Assembly: GCF_018100925.1 (NCBI RefSeq)
Contig: NZ_JAGJEH010000001.1
Location: 372,001 to 436,000 of the forward strand
From: Pseudoalteromonas luteoviolacea
GTDB lineage: Bacteria > Pseudomonadota > Gammaproteobacteria > Enterobacterales > Alteromonadaceae
Direction of reading: 5' to 3'
DNA length: 64,000 nt
A program made the position numbers and the translations under genes. Shown here piece after piece: positions 18,485 through 29,766 of this stretch. Numbering within the stretch: the first letter of the stretch is position 1; each line of letters begins with the position of its first letter. Under the pieces are notes generated by a model that ran no database searches, was not told where the DNA came from, and worked only from the letters and a program-made list of their open reading frames with translations.

Positions 18485-20476
18485 ATGAAAAAAACAGTCC
18501 CGCTTATTTTTATCTCGTTTTACAGTTTAAATGCAATCGCTTCGCAAGAAGAGCTGTTTGAACTGAGCTTTGAAGAGCTACTGGATGTAAATATCACTCT
18601 CGCCACTAAAACCGTAGAAACACCCACCACAGTTCCCTCTAGTACGACCGTTTTTAATCGCCAACATATTCAATTGCTCGGTGTGGCAAACGTGTATGAA
18701 TTAATGAATTTTGTACCTGGAATGCAGTCTACCCGTGGTGATTGGGTTGGTGCTGTGCCAAAAGAGCACGCGAGAGGCATATATTTAGATAGTGGTAATG
18801 TATTGGTCATGCTCAACGGTCAGAGACTCAATGACGCATCATTTGGTAAGGCTTCTGTTTACGCACCGTTTATTCCAATTGAGGTCGTAGATAGAGTGGA
18901 GTTTATTCGAGGTCCTGGTTCTGCGCTTTATGGCAGTAATGCATTTTTGGGCGTGATGAACATAGTAACCAAAAAAAATGACAATCAATTGATGGCGGCT
19001 GTGGGCAATAACAGCATGTATCAAGCAGCGTTAAGTGCGCATCATGTCTTTGAAAATGGTTTAACTTTGCAGGCAAATACGTCATTGTATCGAGATGACG
19101 GACAAAAGTATTTTGACAGTGAAATTCGAGACCCAATTGATGGCCGGTTTGTTGAAGTAGAGCTCAATTGGCGAAATTGGCGACTAGCTGTGCATAATAC
19201 TGAGACTCGGTTGAATGAGTTTATTAACCTATCCGGTGAATCTAGCGATAATGAACACACGAGCAGAAACTTAGGTGTACAGTTGGAAGTTCACTCAACC
19301 TGGCAAGACTCGATAAAAAATACAACTCGACTCGATTTTATTAAACACGATATTAAAAATGCAGGCCTTATAGCCAGTGCAGAAGAGTTGCAATTAGCGC
19401 ATGATTTTTTTGTTGGTCCGCGATGGCAATCAAGAGATATCACTCTAAATAGTGAAACAATTTATGAGTACAACGAAGCGCTAAACATTATTATTGGCGC
19501 AGAGTATTCATGGGAAGAGCAATCTCGTGCGGACGTCTATACCAACTACTATAATCCTCAAACCGGAGAGGTATTCGTAGATGAACCATATTATCTAGGT
19601 GGATTCCAAGTAATAAACGATTATCAGCCATTTAAATCACTTGAGGCTGATTTTGATTCATATGCAGTGTACACCCAAGTAAAATATACTCTGTCTGAAT
19701 CTATCACTATGTTTACTGGGTTGAGATATGATGATGTAATTGACATCGATCGCAAACTTTCACCGAGGCTCGCGGTTATATATCAATTCAACCCGGTTCA
19801 CACTTTTAAGTTACAGTACGGCGAAGCGTTTAGAGTACCGGTCAGTAATGAGCTCAACTCTAATGATGAAGTGACCTTGGGTAACCCCGAGTTGAAAGCT
19901 GAGTACTTAAAAACAACTGAATTAGTATGGCATGCAAAAGATGACAACTGGCAATTTGACTTAGTTATTTTTGACAATGAATTAGAAGATTTCATCAACC
20001 TTATTCCTGTTGATGAGGCGCAATCACGCTTTACGTTTGATAATGTTTTTGAAACAAGTATGCAAGGCTATGAATTCAGTGGCACTTTGCATATTAGTGA
20101 AACCGCATGGCTGTCGACTACATTTACGCAGTATATTGATCTACCTTTTAACCCGAGTTACAAAAAGTTTGGCTCTGTTGTGTTTAACTATACTCGAGGT
20201 GACATGCAGTACTCTCTAAACGGCATATGGAGAGATGGCGTTGTAGTAGTACCGGAAGTTCTGCCAGATGATCCCGAGTTTTCGTCGTACAATCAGCCAA
20301 GTCATTGGTTGTTAGGTGCGACTATTAGCTGGAAAGTAGATAGCGAGCAAGGCGTCGCTCTACAGGTACAAAATATCTTTGACAAGTCCACTGATGCGTT
20401 TGACCCAAGGAGGTATGACGGCAGGGTACCCCAAAGAGGAAGGCAAATAAGACTGAGATATACTTACGAATTCTAA
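18485..20476 (+). CDS. TonB-dependent receptor plug-domain protein
   Basis: A 663-residue outer-membrane receptor with a signal peptide (cleaved near SLNAIAS), a TonB-box-like acidic start (ELSFEELLDVNITLATK), a plug domain with HARGIYLDSGNVLVMLNGQRLND and VDRVEFIRGPGSALYGSNAFLGV (all normal for the family), and a barrel ending IRLRYTYEF. The size fits the vitamin B12/siderophore or enterobactin-type branch. The substrate is not evident, and no transporter or iron gene is adjacent. No Fur-like site is obvious upstream. Confidence 0.9.
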   Translation: MKKTVPLIFISFYSLNAIASQEELFELSFEELLDVNITLATKTVETPTTVPSSTTVFNRQHIQLLGVANVYELMNFVPGMQSTRGDWVGAVPKEHARGIYLDSGNVLVMLNGQRLNDASFGKASVYAPFIPIEVVDRVEFIRGPGSALYGSNAFLGVMNIVTKKNDNQLMAAVGNNSMYQAALSAHHVFENGLTLQANTSLYRDDGQKYFDSEIRDPIDGRFVEVELNWRNWRLAVHNTETRLNEFINLSGESSDNEHTSRNLGVQLEVHSTWQDSIKNTTRLDFIKHDIKNAGLIASAEELQLAHDFFVGPRWQSRDITLNSETIYEYNEALNIIIGAEYSWEEQSRADVYTNYYNPQTGEVFVDEPYYLGGFQVINDYQPFKSLEADFDSYAVYTQVKYTLSESITMFTGLRYDDVIDIDRKLSPRLAVIYQFNPVHTFKLQYGEAFRVPVSNELNSNDEVTLGNPELKAEYLKTTELVWHAKDDNWQFDLVIFDNELEDFINLIPVDEAQSRFTFDNVFETSMQGYEFSGTLHISETAWLSTTFTQYIDLPFNPSYKKFGSVVFNYTRGDMQYSLNGIWRDGVVVVPEVLPDDPEFSSYNQPSHWLLGATISWKVDSEQGVALQVQNIFDKSTDAFDPRRYDGRVPQRGRQIRLRYTYEF

Positions 20477-20754
20477 CTTAGCGTTGTGCATGTTTTCATA
20501 ACCTTCGTGTTGCAGTACGGAGTAGGTGTATATTTTGATTGACCTTCCGCCCAGACCTTGGGCTTATACCAATTAGAGATATGTTCGATTATACGAAAGC
20601 GGATGCACAAGTCTTGTTTTGAAGATTGTTGAGTATATCTCACCAAATTAAGTTGAAATATACGGTCCTCACTAAATAAAGGCTGCGAGTCTGACTGATA
20701 TTTCAGGTAAGAAATCAACTCGTCCACAAGCAAATCTAGGAATTTTAAACTCAT
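20473..20754 (-). CDS. Hypothetical 93-residue protein, doubtful
   Basis: A leftward open frame whose stop overlaps the last four bases of the TonB receptor gene. A start ATG at 20754 follows AGGT by four bases. The first half looks protein-like (FLDLLVDELISYLKY), but the end (PTPYCNTKVMKTC) reads like translated non-coding DNA. No family is recognised. It could be a lineage-specific small protein or a chance frame. Confidence 0.3.
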   Translation of the reverse strand: MSLKFLDLLVDELISYLKYQSDSQPLFSEDRIFQLNLVRYTQQSSKQDLCIRFRIIEHISNWYKPKVWAEGQSKYTPTPYCNTKVMKTCTTLS

Positions 20755-23341
<2,587 letters not shown>

Positions 23342-23356
23342 TTAGTTCTTAATGAT

Positions 23357-23379
23357 AGGCGACCTCGTGTCGCCTTTTC
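23357..23379 (+). terminator. Rho-independent terminator after the M4 protease gene
   Basis: AGGCGAC / GTCGCCT stem of seven pairs, 5-base loop, then TTTTCT. It lies 16 bp past the protease stop and 25 bp before the aminopeptidase start. Confidence 0.75.
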
Positions 23380-23403
23380 TCGAAGTCATGTAAAGGAGAC
23401 ATT

Positions 23404-24924
23404 ATGCGTACAAAAGCATTTATGTGTTTGTTGGCGTGCCTCTCACAGCCTAGTTTCTCAAGCGAACCATCTGAAAAAAAATGGATAACGTTAGGCGCAC
23501 CAGCAAGTCAGCATTACCAATTAGAAAACTCTATTAAAGGGCGAGTATACCCACAGTCCACCACGAATAATGCCGAGGTGAACTTATTGCTACTTGATGA
23601 AGCAGAGCATGTTAATGTCAGTCATTTTATGCACGAAAACTATCATCGATGTGGTGGTTTTGTCGCTCATGAAAGTGAGCAAGAAGCCAAATCATACTTG
23701 AGCGCTTTGGCACATGCTCACGCAAATCAGCCTGAGCTAGCTTATACCATAGACAACCCACAAACCGTGCAAGCTCTGATGAGTAAGGTTTCATCAACTG
23801 GGCTGGATAGCACTGTAAGTGCAATGACGGCCTTTTATAACCGATATTACACTCAGCAGTCAGGTGTCGATGCCTCCAACTGGGTCAAACAGCATTGGAC
23901 TGATTTGGCTCGTTCAAGAGCTGATATCACCGTAGAGTCCTACGGCCATTCGTGGGCTCAGCCATCTGTTATTGTCACTATCCCTGGCAGTGAGTTAATT
24001 GATGAAATCGTGGTTATTGGCGGACATTTAGATTCAATCAATGGCTCTAACCCGAGTGGGGGGCGTGCGCCAGGTGCAGATGATAATGCGTCTGGTATAG
24101 CTGTACTAAGTGAGGTGCTCAAAGCGATAGTAGAGACCAACTATAAACCCAAGCGAACCGTGCAAATTATGGGGTACGCTGCGGAAGAAGTGGGATTGAG
24201 GGGGTCAAAAGCAATTGCACAGGATTACAAGTCATCAGGGAAAAATGTCGTTGGCATGGCACAATTTGATATGTCTGGCCACAAAGGTGGTCAATATGAC
24301 ATTGTACTCATCACTGACTATACCAACAGTGCCCAAAATACATTTATGAGCCAGCTAATAGATACATACTTGAGCACCATTAGCTATGGCTATGATAGGT
24401 GTGGCTATGGTTGCTCAGATCATGCATCTTGGTATCAACAAGGGTTTCCTGCGTCATTTCCTTTTGAGTCTCGAATGAGAGAGTCAAATCGTTTGATCCA
24501 CTCTTCAAATGATACGGAATACAATGCGGAGCACTCTTTAAATTTTGCCAAGTTGGCCAGTGCCTATGTTGCTGAGCTGGCAAAAACCGCAGGCAGTACA
24601 CCTCCTCCACCTACAGATCCAACACCAATACAAAAAACATTTACCGATGTGAGTGTTGAGTCTGGGCAATGGTGGCGTACTAATTTACCAATCGGTAGTG
24701 GCTACAAAGAGCTCAAAGTGACCATTTCAGGTGGTTCCGGCGATGCCGATCTGTATGTGAACTTTGGTAGTCAATCAACGACATCCCAATATCGCTGTCG
24801 TCCATATCGTTATGGAAACAATGAAGTTTGCACATTGTCATTGCCAGAGGCGGGAACCTGGTACTTTGACTTGCGTGGTTATACGCAGGCATCTGGCGTA
24901 ACGCTTAATATTACTGCTAACTAA
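23404..24924 (+). CDS. Secreted M28 leucine aminopeptidase with C-terminal PPC domain
   Basis: A 506-residue exported zinc aminopeptidase of the Vibrio Lap type. It has a signal peptide, an inhibitory propeptide including the phrase RCGGFVAHES, and an M28 domain with all expected ligands: His in GGHLDS, bridging Asp in GADDNASG, Glu pair in AAEEVGLRGS, Asp in QFDMSGH and His in CSDHASWYQQG. A single PPC domain occupies about 411-506 after a short Pro/Thr linker. It follows the M4 protease, so endopeptidase and exopeptidase can work in sequence outside the cell. AAGGAG precedes the ATG. Confidence 0.94.
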   Translation: MRTKAFMCLLACLSQPSFSSEPSEKKWITLGAPASQHYQLENSIKGRVYPQSTTNNAEVNLLLLDEAEHVNVSHFMHENYHRCGGFVAHESEQEAKSYLSALAHAHANQPELAYTIDNPQTVQALMSKVSSTGLDSTVSAMTAFYNRYYTQQSGVDASNWVKQHWTDLARSRADITVESYGHSWAQPSVIVTIPGSELIDEIVVIGGHLDSINGSNPSGGRAPGADDNASGIAVLSEVLKAIVETNYKPKRTVQIMGYAAEEVGLRGSKAIAQDYKSSGKNVVGMAQFDMSGHKGGQYDIVLITDYTNSAQNTFMSQLIDTYLSTISYGYDRCGYGCSDHASWYQQGFPASFPFESRMRESNRLIHSSNDTEYNAEHSLNFAKLASAYVAELAKTAGSTPPPPTDPTPIQKTFTDVSVESGQWWRTNLPIGSGYKELKVTISGGSGDADLYVNFGSQSTTSQYRCRPYRYGNNEVCTLSLPEAGTWYFDLRGYTQASGVTLNITAN

Positions 24925-24935
24925 AAATGTAAGCC

Positions 24936-24973
24936 TAGGCCGCTGTATTCATAGAGCACAGCGGTCTATTTTT
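24936..24973 (+). terminator. Rho-independent terminator after the M28 aminopeptidase gene
   Basis: An 11-pair stem, TAGGCCGCTGT / ACAGCGGTCTA (one G-U), around an 11-base loop, followed by TTTTT. Confidence 0.85.
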
Positions 24974-24999
24974 GATTACTGGTATAACTATATAGTGAG

Positions 25000-25015
25000 C
25001 AAAAGCTTGCTTTTG
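25000..25015. promoter_or_regulatory. Dyad CAAAAGC-TT-GCTTTTG upstream of the transporter gene
   Basis: A perfect 7-bp inverted repeat with a 2-base centre, 92 bp before the transporter start and just after a TATAAC/TATATA-rich stretch. It could be an operator; nothing identifies the protein. Confidence 0.35.
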
Positions 25016-25107
25016 TGTTGCCTAAGGCTTTTGGTGTCTTGTAGATTACAGCATGCTCATTCATACTGCCTCCTTAATTAGCATTCATAATTACAAAAAA
25101 TTGATAA

Positions 25108-26562
25108 ATGACGGATACAATGGTTAAAGGCAGTTCCCTATACAATAAGTTGTGGCTATTTTTAGGCCCTTTTCTTTTTCTACTAACATGCTTCACTCAA
25201 AGCCCTGAAGGTTTGTCAGAACAAGGTTGGCGTACTGCTGGTCTTGCCATGTGGCTGGCGGTTTGGTGGGTGAGCGAAACGGTGCCAATTCCAGTAACTT
25301 CACTAGTGCCTCTACTAGCAGTGCCTTTGGCGGGTATCAATGATATAAAAAGTACCTCATCAGCGTATGCTCACCCGCTTATATTTCTGTTCTTAGGTGG
25401 CTTTCTAATTTCCATTGCGATGGAAAAGTCTCAGTTACATAAACGAATTGCACTGCAAACCATGTTGAAAAGTGGTACAAATCCCAAGTATCAAGTGCTC
25501 GCAATGATGTTAGTCAGTGGTTTTTTGTCTATGTGGATCAATAACACTGCCACAACTTTGATGTTGTTACCCATTGCATTATCTGTTATCCACGTTTTAC
25601 AAAAAAATGGTGCGCACTGTGATAACTACGCAAAAGCTTTGCTATTGGCTATTGCTTATAGTGCCAGCCTAGGTGGGGTTGGAACTATTATAGGCACTGC
25701 GCCCAATGCGTTAATGGTTGCGTATTTATGGGACAACCATCAAATACAAATTGGCTTTGGTCAATGGATGATTGTGGCTGTGCCATTTACATTTGGGATG
25801 ATTATCTTATGTTGGTTATGGCTTACAAAGTTTGCATTTAAACTTGCACCACAGCAAAACAATACTGAAATGACTGAGATATTCTCTGCTCAGTTGAGCG
25901 ATCAAGGGTCGATGTCAATCGCTGAAAAGAATGTCATGTATGTATTTTTGTTTGCAGTATTTGGTTGGTTGTTAAGACCCTACTTGCAAACTTGGACTGG
26001 TTTAAATATCACAGATACCGGGATTGCGGTTGCTGCCTCAATCCTGTTGTTTGTGTTGCCAGCTGACAAACAAGGTGAGCAAAAGGTAATGGATTGGCCA
26101 GCCGCAAAAGAAGTACCTTGGGGGATCTTATTACTCTTTGGTGGCGGTCTAACCTTAGCCAGTCAAATTAAGGGCTCAGGGCTGGCTGAGTATATTGCCA
26201 ATTTGCTTGCGGGTGCCAGCGCAATTCCACTGGTATTAAGTGTTATTGCGGTCGCTGCTCTAATCACTTTTTTAACTGAATTAACCAGTAATACAGCAAC
26301 CGCGGCAGGCTTTTTACCATTGCTTGGTCCTGTTGCAGAGCAGGTTACCGGTACGCCTTTAATATGGATAATCCCTGCTGCTATGGCGGCCAGTTGTGCC
26401 TTTATGATGCCAGTTGCTACACCGCCTAATGCGATTGTTTTTGGTTCTGGAGAGATCAAAATTAAAGATATGATCAAAGCTGGATTTGTAATGAACCTTA
26501 TAGCAATAGCAATACTGAGCATTCTGACATTAACCGTTGCTCGTTGGGTGTTTGTATTCTAG
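25108..26562 (+). CDS. SLC13/DASS family anion:sodium symporter
   Basis: A 484-residue inner-membrane transporter of the divalent anion:Na+ symporter family, which imports dicarboxylates such as succinate and malate, citrate or sulfate. It shows about a dozen hydrophobic segments and both inverted-repeat signature loops, SMWINNTATTLM and ELTSNTATAAGFLP, corresponding to the SNT substrate/Na+ motifs (the first reads NNT). WWVSETVPIPVTSLVP near the start is also typical. The substrate is most likely a C4-dicarboxylate, but this is inference. It stands alone between terminators. Confidence 0.92.
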   Translation: MTDTMVKGSSLYNKLWLFLGPFLFLLTCFTQSPEGLSEQGWRTAGLAMWLAVWWVSETVPIPVTSLVPLLAVPLAGINDIKSTSSAYAHPLIFLFLGGFLISIAMEKSQLHKRIALQTMLKSGTNPKYQVLAMMLVSGFLSMWINNTATTLMLLPIALSVIHVLQKNGAHCDNYAKALLLAIAYSASLGGVGTIIGTAPNALMVAYLWDNHQIQIGFGQWMIVAVPFTFGMIILCWLWLTKFAFKLAPQQNNTEMTEIFSAQLSDQGSMSIAEKNVMYVFLFAVFGWLLRPYLQTWTGLNITDTGIAVAASILLFVLPADKQGEQKVMDWPAAKEVPWGILLLFGGGLTLASQIKGSGLAEYIANLLAGASAIPLVLSVIAVAALITFLTELTSNTATAAGFLPLLGPVAEQVTGTPLIWIIPAAMAASCAFMMPVATPPNAIVFGSGEIKIKDMIKAGFVMNLIAIAILSILTLTVARWVFVF

Positions 26563-26577
26563 TTAACTAAATCATGT

Positions 26578-26613
26578 GCCAAGCTGTTCAGTTTTGGGGA
26601 GCTTGGCGTTTCT
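26578..26613 (+). terminator. Probable terminator after the transporter gene
   Basis: GCCAAGCT (26578-26585) pairs perfectly with AGCTTGGC (26600-26607) around a 14-base loop, followed by GTTTCT. The stem is good and the T-run short. Confidence 0.55.
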
Positions 26614-26775
26614 ATTTAAATCATAAAACCCTCCATGTCCTTTTCCCCTTGCGAAATGCATCAGCGAAGATTACCTGTTACCTGCCATAATAAATACCAA
26701 ATTGCTTAATGTATCTTGGTTTGTACGACAACATTTTTGGGCGCTGTTGATACAGGCAAAGTCGTTAATTATTAG

Positions 26776-27175
26776 TCGAGCTATTTAATTGCGATAACAA
26801 CAGTTGATATAGATGGACGTGATGTGCTCGATCTGCAAACCATAGTGGTGGGGCTGCGGCAATAAAGCTTTGATAAATACCTCGTGAATATGGGGTTAAT
26901 GAGGCCAGCTGATATAATTCGTTGGTCACATAATGCTACGAACAAGGAGGTGCCAGTCACTTATAAGAGAGTTGCCCAATCACTAGGCAGCGCGAGTGGG
27001 ATTGAATGCGCTATAAAAGATGAAAACGAGTTACATCTGTCACGCGAATTGTTAGTAATATGAGCGGGTTCAAGAAGCTTTATTAGAAGGAGTGTATTTT
27101 GGTTATCGTCTTTATCTCGATACCAGCACATCGTATGTATCGTCGTTAGACATCAGCACTGAAATTATTCTCAAA
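26776..27175 (+). pseudogene. Frameshifted coding remnant, family not recognised
   Basis: No intact gene exists here, but protein-like text runs through frame 1 from 26776 (AITTVDIDGRDVLDLQTIVVG), is broken by TAA at 26863, continues (MRPADIIRWSHNATNKEVPV) to TGA at 27061, and carries on in frame 2 from about 27059 (YERVQEALLEGVYFGYRLYL). One in-frame stop and one small shift would make it a continuous stretch of about 130 codons. The 5' and 3' ends of any original gene are missing, and its end runs into the terminator of the leftward lipoprotein gene. I do not recognise the family. It is the only content of the 26563-27220 gap besides terminators. Confidence 0.45.
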
Positions 27176-27208
27176 AAAAAGGGCTTGGTTAACACCAAGC
27201 CCTTTTTA
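27173..27208 (-). terminator. Rho-independent terminator of the lipoprotein gene
   Basis: AAAAAGGGCTTGG / CCAAGCCCTTTTT, 13 pairs around TTAACA. Read leftward it is followed by a run of T, as expected 3' of the lipoprotein gene. Confidence 0.9.
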
Positions 27209-27220
27209 AATACTTCAAAT

Positions 27221-29218
27221 TTATTGAATTGGTAACTCTAGAGTGCCTGTGATCACATCTTTACTGTCTTTCAGCTGGTAGCTGTAGTTAATAGTAACTG
27301 TGTTCTTAAAGCCTTCTTTGTCGTCGTTTAAATATAGAGCTACGTTGTTGGTGGTTATTGAGTGATAACCACTGTCTACAGCACTACCCGTAGTGAAATT
27401 ACCACTCCAGTTTTCATTACGTGCTATTTTTGCAAAGAAATCTGTAGAATAGTTATTCCAAGTATCGCCAATAACTGTTCTCGTATTAGGATCGTTGATC
27501 ACAGTTTCTTCATTGTTACGCGTATATTTAACAATTTCGAAGCTGAACTTTTCAACCAAGTGCATGTGTTTTGGTAAAATGAAACTAATGTAACCATCAT
27601 GATCCCATGCCCAAGTATCGTCGACGCCAGCTGAGTTTTTAGCGACAATTGGCTGACCATTTGTAGTATGGTTAAGGTTATCAGCTGTAATTTCATTGAT
27701 ATCAAAAACAGCGTTGCTAACTGGTAAGTTATACTCTTTGTTGAAGCTTAGCTGCTCAGTTTCACCTGAGATAGTATTGACAACCTCATCGATAGAAACT
27801 CGGTATCTATAGTTTGTTGTCACTTCTGCTTTTGGTGCGACGGTGATACGAGTGTTGTCCAAATCTAGCGTAATGTCATGTTCAACATTAGTCTCAACAG
27901 TGTTCAATGTTGTAAAGCCATCTTTTGACTCTAAAACGTGATTTACAGCTACTGCTTGAACGTTGGCTGCTGCCACTTCAACTGGTACGTTTAAGTATAA
28001 CTGTACGTCATTGTCAACAGTGTCTTTTGCATCAACAGTTGCAATGGTTGATACTGTTGATTCGCTCACTTCTTCGCCTTGTAGGTGAACAACTAGATTT
28101 AATGTGTTATTCGATAGCTCAACTATAGAAAAGTTATTACCGTTATCCACGTTGTACGCAGAAAGAGCCGTGTTGTAGTTAATTCCAACGTTTGCGCTGC
28201 CGTAAACTAGGTCATCTTTTTGAAAACCTGGAATAACGATATTTAAGCTATAAAAGAAGTTGGCATCGAGCTCATACTGCTTTGTGTCTTCGTTGTAAGT
28301 TGCATACTTCTCACCACGATCATTGTCATTTGCAAATACGCGCTTAACTTCAACTGCATTACCTTCTTCGTCAAGTACCGTAAGTGCAATGGTAAATTCG
28401 TGGGTGTTAACCGCTTTCATGTACATGACATCTATTGATTCAATCAAGTTGGCTTCTGAAAGCTGAATTCCGCCATCAATACCTGAGTAGCTACCCGACT
28501 CAGGAACGTAGTTATTATTACCGTCACCATTTAGATCTGGGTTAAAGTATAAGTCAACAGGCAAATCTTTAGCTAATTGAATTTCGTAGACATCTTTCTC
28601 TTCGTTATATACAGCTTTAGTCGCATAGTTGTCTTTAACCATTTTGTTGAAGTTATCAGCATTCCAGTAACGATCTATACCAATAACGTCTTCAGCCCAA
28701 ATAGTTAGGTCTTTAATTGCTTCATTGGATTCTGAGTCAAGAACTTTAATTTCTTTGGTATAACCCTGAGATACTTCAAGGTTAAACAGATCAGCAGTTT
28801 GAACACCGTTGGCAACATTACCTGTTGTTCTCGCTGTGAAGTGACGAGTTAGAAATACGCCGCTTTCACTCGAAACTTTAATAACGATACTGCGATGAGC
28901 TGGTAGGTTTCCAATATTGAATGAGCCATCTTCAGCAACTGCGACAGCTTCCGTCCATGCATTATCAACAAAAACGCTTACTTGTGCGTCAGCAGCAGAA
29001 ACGCCTTCAGATACAGATACCACTGTACCTTTAATTGCTGCTGGTGCCTTAGCGTTTTCTTGTTGCTCTGTTAACAAGTTAACTTGTGTTTGTAATAGCT
29101 CATTTTGACTATTCAGCTGGTCTGAAATTTCTTTGTTACCATCATCTTCAACTTTTAAACAGCCTGTTAGAGCGAAACAAGTAGCTAAGCCAAGTGCGAC
29201 TTTTGAATATTTAAACAT
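27221..29218 (-). CDS. Large putative lipoprotein with carboxypeptidase-regulatory-like domain
   Basis: A 665-residue exported protein with a lipoprotein signal (LTGC, acylated Cys 20), a coiled-coil segment directly after it (about 30-58, Gln/Leu/Asn rich), then a short carboxypeptidase-regulatory-like fold near 62-120 (IKGTVVSVSEG ... DGSFNIGNLPAHRSIVIKV). The rest is beta-rich, acidic and repeats Asn/Asp/Val patterns, suggesting several Ig-like or fibronectin-like units. Residue +2 after Cys is Leu, so outer-membrane sorting is likely. No enzyme motif is seen. It is a single-gene unit; its role could be surface adhesion or substrate binding, but nothing proves this. Confidence 0.8.
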   Translation of the reverse strand: MFKYSKVALGLATCFALTGCLKVEDDGNKEISDQLNSQNELLQTQVNLLTEQQENAKAPAAIKGTVVSVSEGVSAADAQVSVFVDNAWTEAVAVAEDGSFNIGNLPAHRSIVIKVSSESGVFLTRHFTARTTGNVANGVQTADLFNLEVSQGYTKEIKVLDSESNEAIKDLTIWAEDVIGIDRYWNADNFNKMVKDNYATKAVYNEEKDVYEIQLAKDLPVDLYFNPDLNGDGNNNYVPESGSYSGIDGGIQLSEANLIESIDVMYMKAVNTHEFTIALTVLDEEGNAVEVKRVFANDNDRGEKYATYNEDTKQYELDANFFYSLNIVIPGFQKDDLVYGSANVGINYNTALSAYNVDNGNNFSIVELSNNTLNLVVHLQGEEVSESTVSTIATVDAKDTVDNDVQLYLNVPVEVAAANVQAVAVNHVLESKDGFTTLNTVETNVEHDITLDLDNTRITVAPKAEVTTNYRYRVSIDEVVNTISGETEQLSFNKEYNLPVSNAVFDINEITADNLNHTTNGQPIVAKNSAGVDDTWAWDHDGYISFILPKHMHLVEKFSFEIVKYTRNNEETVINDPNTRTVIGDTWNNYSTDFFAKIARNENWSGNFTTGSAVDSGYHSITTNNVALYLNDDKEGFKNTVTINYSYQLKDSKDVITGTLELPIQ

Positions 29219-29697
29219 TAATATCTTCCTGTATTAATTTTATCACTTAGTTATCGGGCGAAATTAAAACATAAAAGAATAGGAAAATATTCATATCGGG
29301 TAAAATAACTGCTTGGATTTTGTTTGTTTAATATCCAAATTGTTATTTTTTCCTAATATAACAATGATTAAGTTAAGTGTTTTTTTTGTAAATGATAGTA
29401 AACAGGTGAGTGCGTTCGCTCTAGTTTTGAGTGAAATATAGGCATTTATATCAGTGTGTTATGGTTTTTGCTGTTTATTAGAAACATGATTTATTTGTTT
29501 TTTAAACTAAGGTGGTGGATTTTAAATCGTTTCTGTCAATGAATGTTGTATGATTAATTTATTTTATAATGGCGATCTGAAAATTGATACTGTTGGCTAT
29601 TGAATGTAAATGATGCGTTATAGTTAATCGAAGTTTGATATTAATTATATTCAAAAGTCGTGGTTGGGGTCTCGGCTTGGTGTTGTTTTTTTAATTT
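29219..29697. other. AT-rich divergent intergenic region, no gene seen
   Basis: About 480 bp between the leftward lipoprotein gene and the rightward aldehyde dehydrogenase promoter. It is T- and A-rich with many stops in all frames. I see no RNA gene or repeat. It should hold the lipoprotein promoter, which I could not place. Confidence 0.5.
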
Positions 29698-29729
29698 ATT
29701 TTTAACTAGTGGTTAAAAATACGTATAAT
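29698..29729 (+). promoter_or_regulatory. Operator-like dyad with -10 box, aldehyde dehydrogenase promoter
   Basis: A perfect 9-bp inverted repeat, ATTTTTAAC-N5-GTTAAAAAT (29698-29720), sits three bases before TATAAT (29724-29729), a consensus -10. The dyad would cover the -35 region, the position for a repressor. The ribosome site AAGGA follows at 29756-29760. Confidence 0.65.
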
Positions 29730-29766
29730 GTGGTAATGGTCATTGCGAATAGTTAAGGAAGCAAAT

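Noticed and set aside
26163-26522. 119-codon leftward frame within the transporter gene
   Set aside because: It is the antisense of membrane helices, which often produces long hydrophobic frames; the transporter text is clearly the real one.
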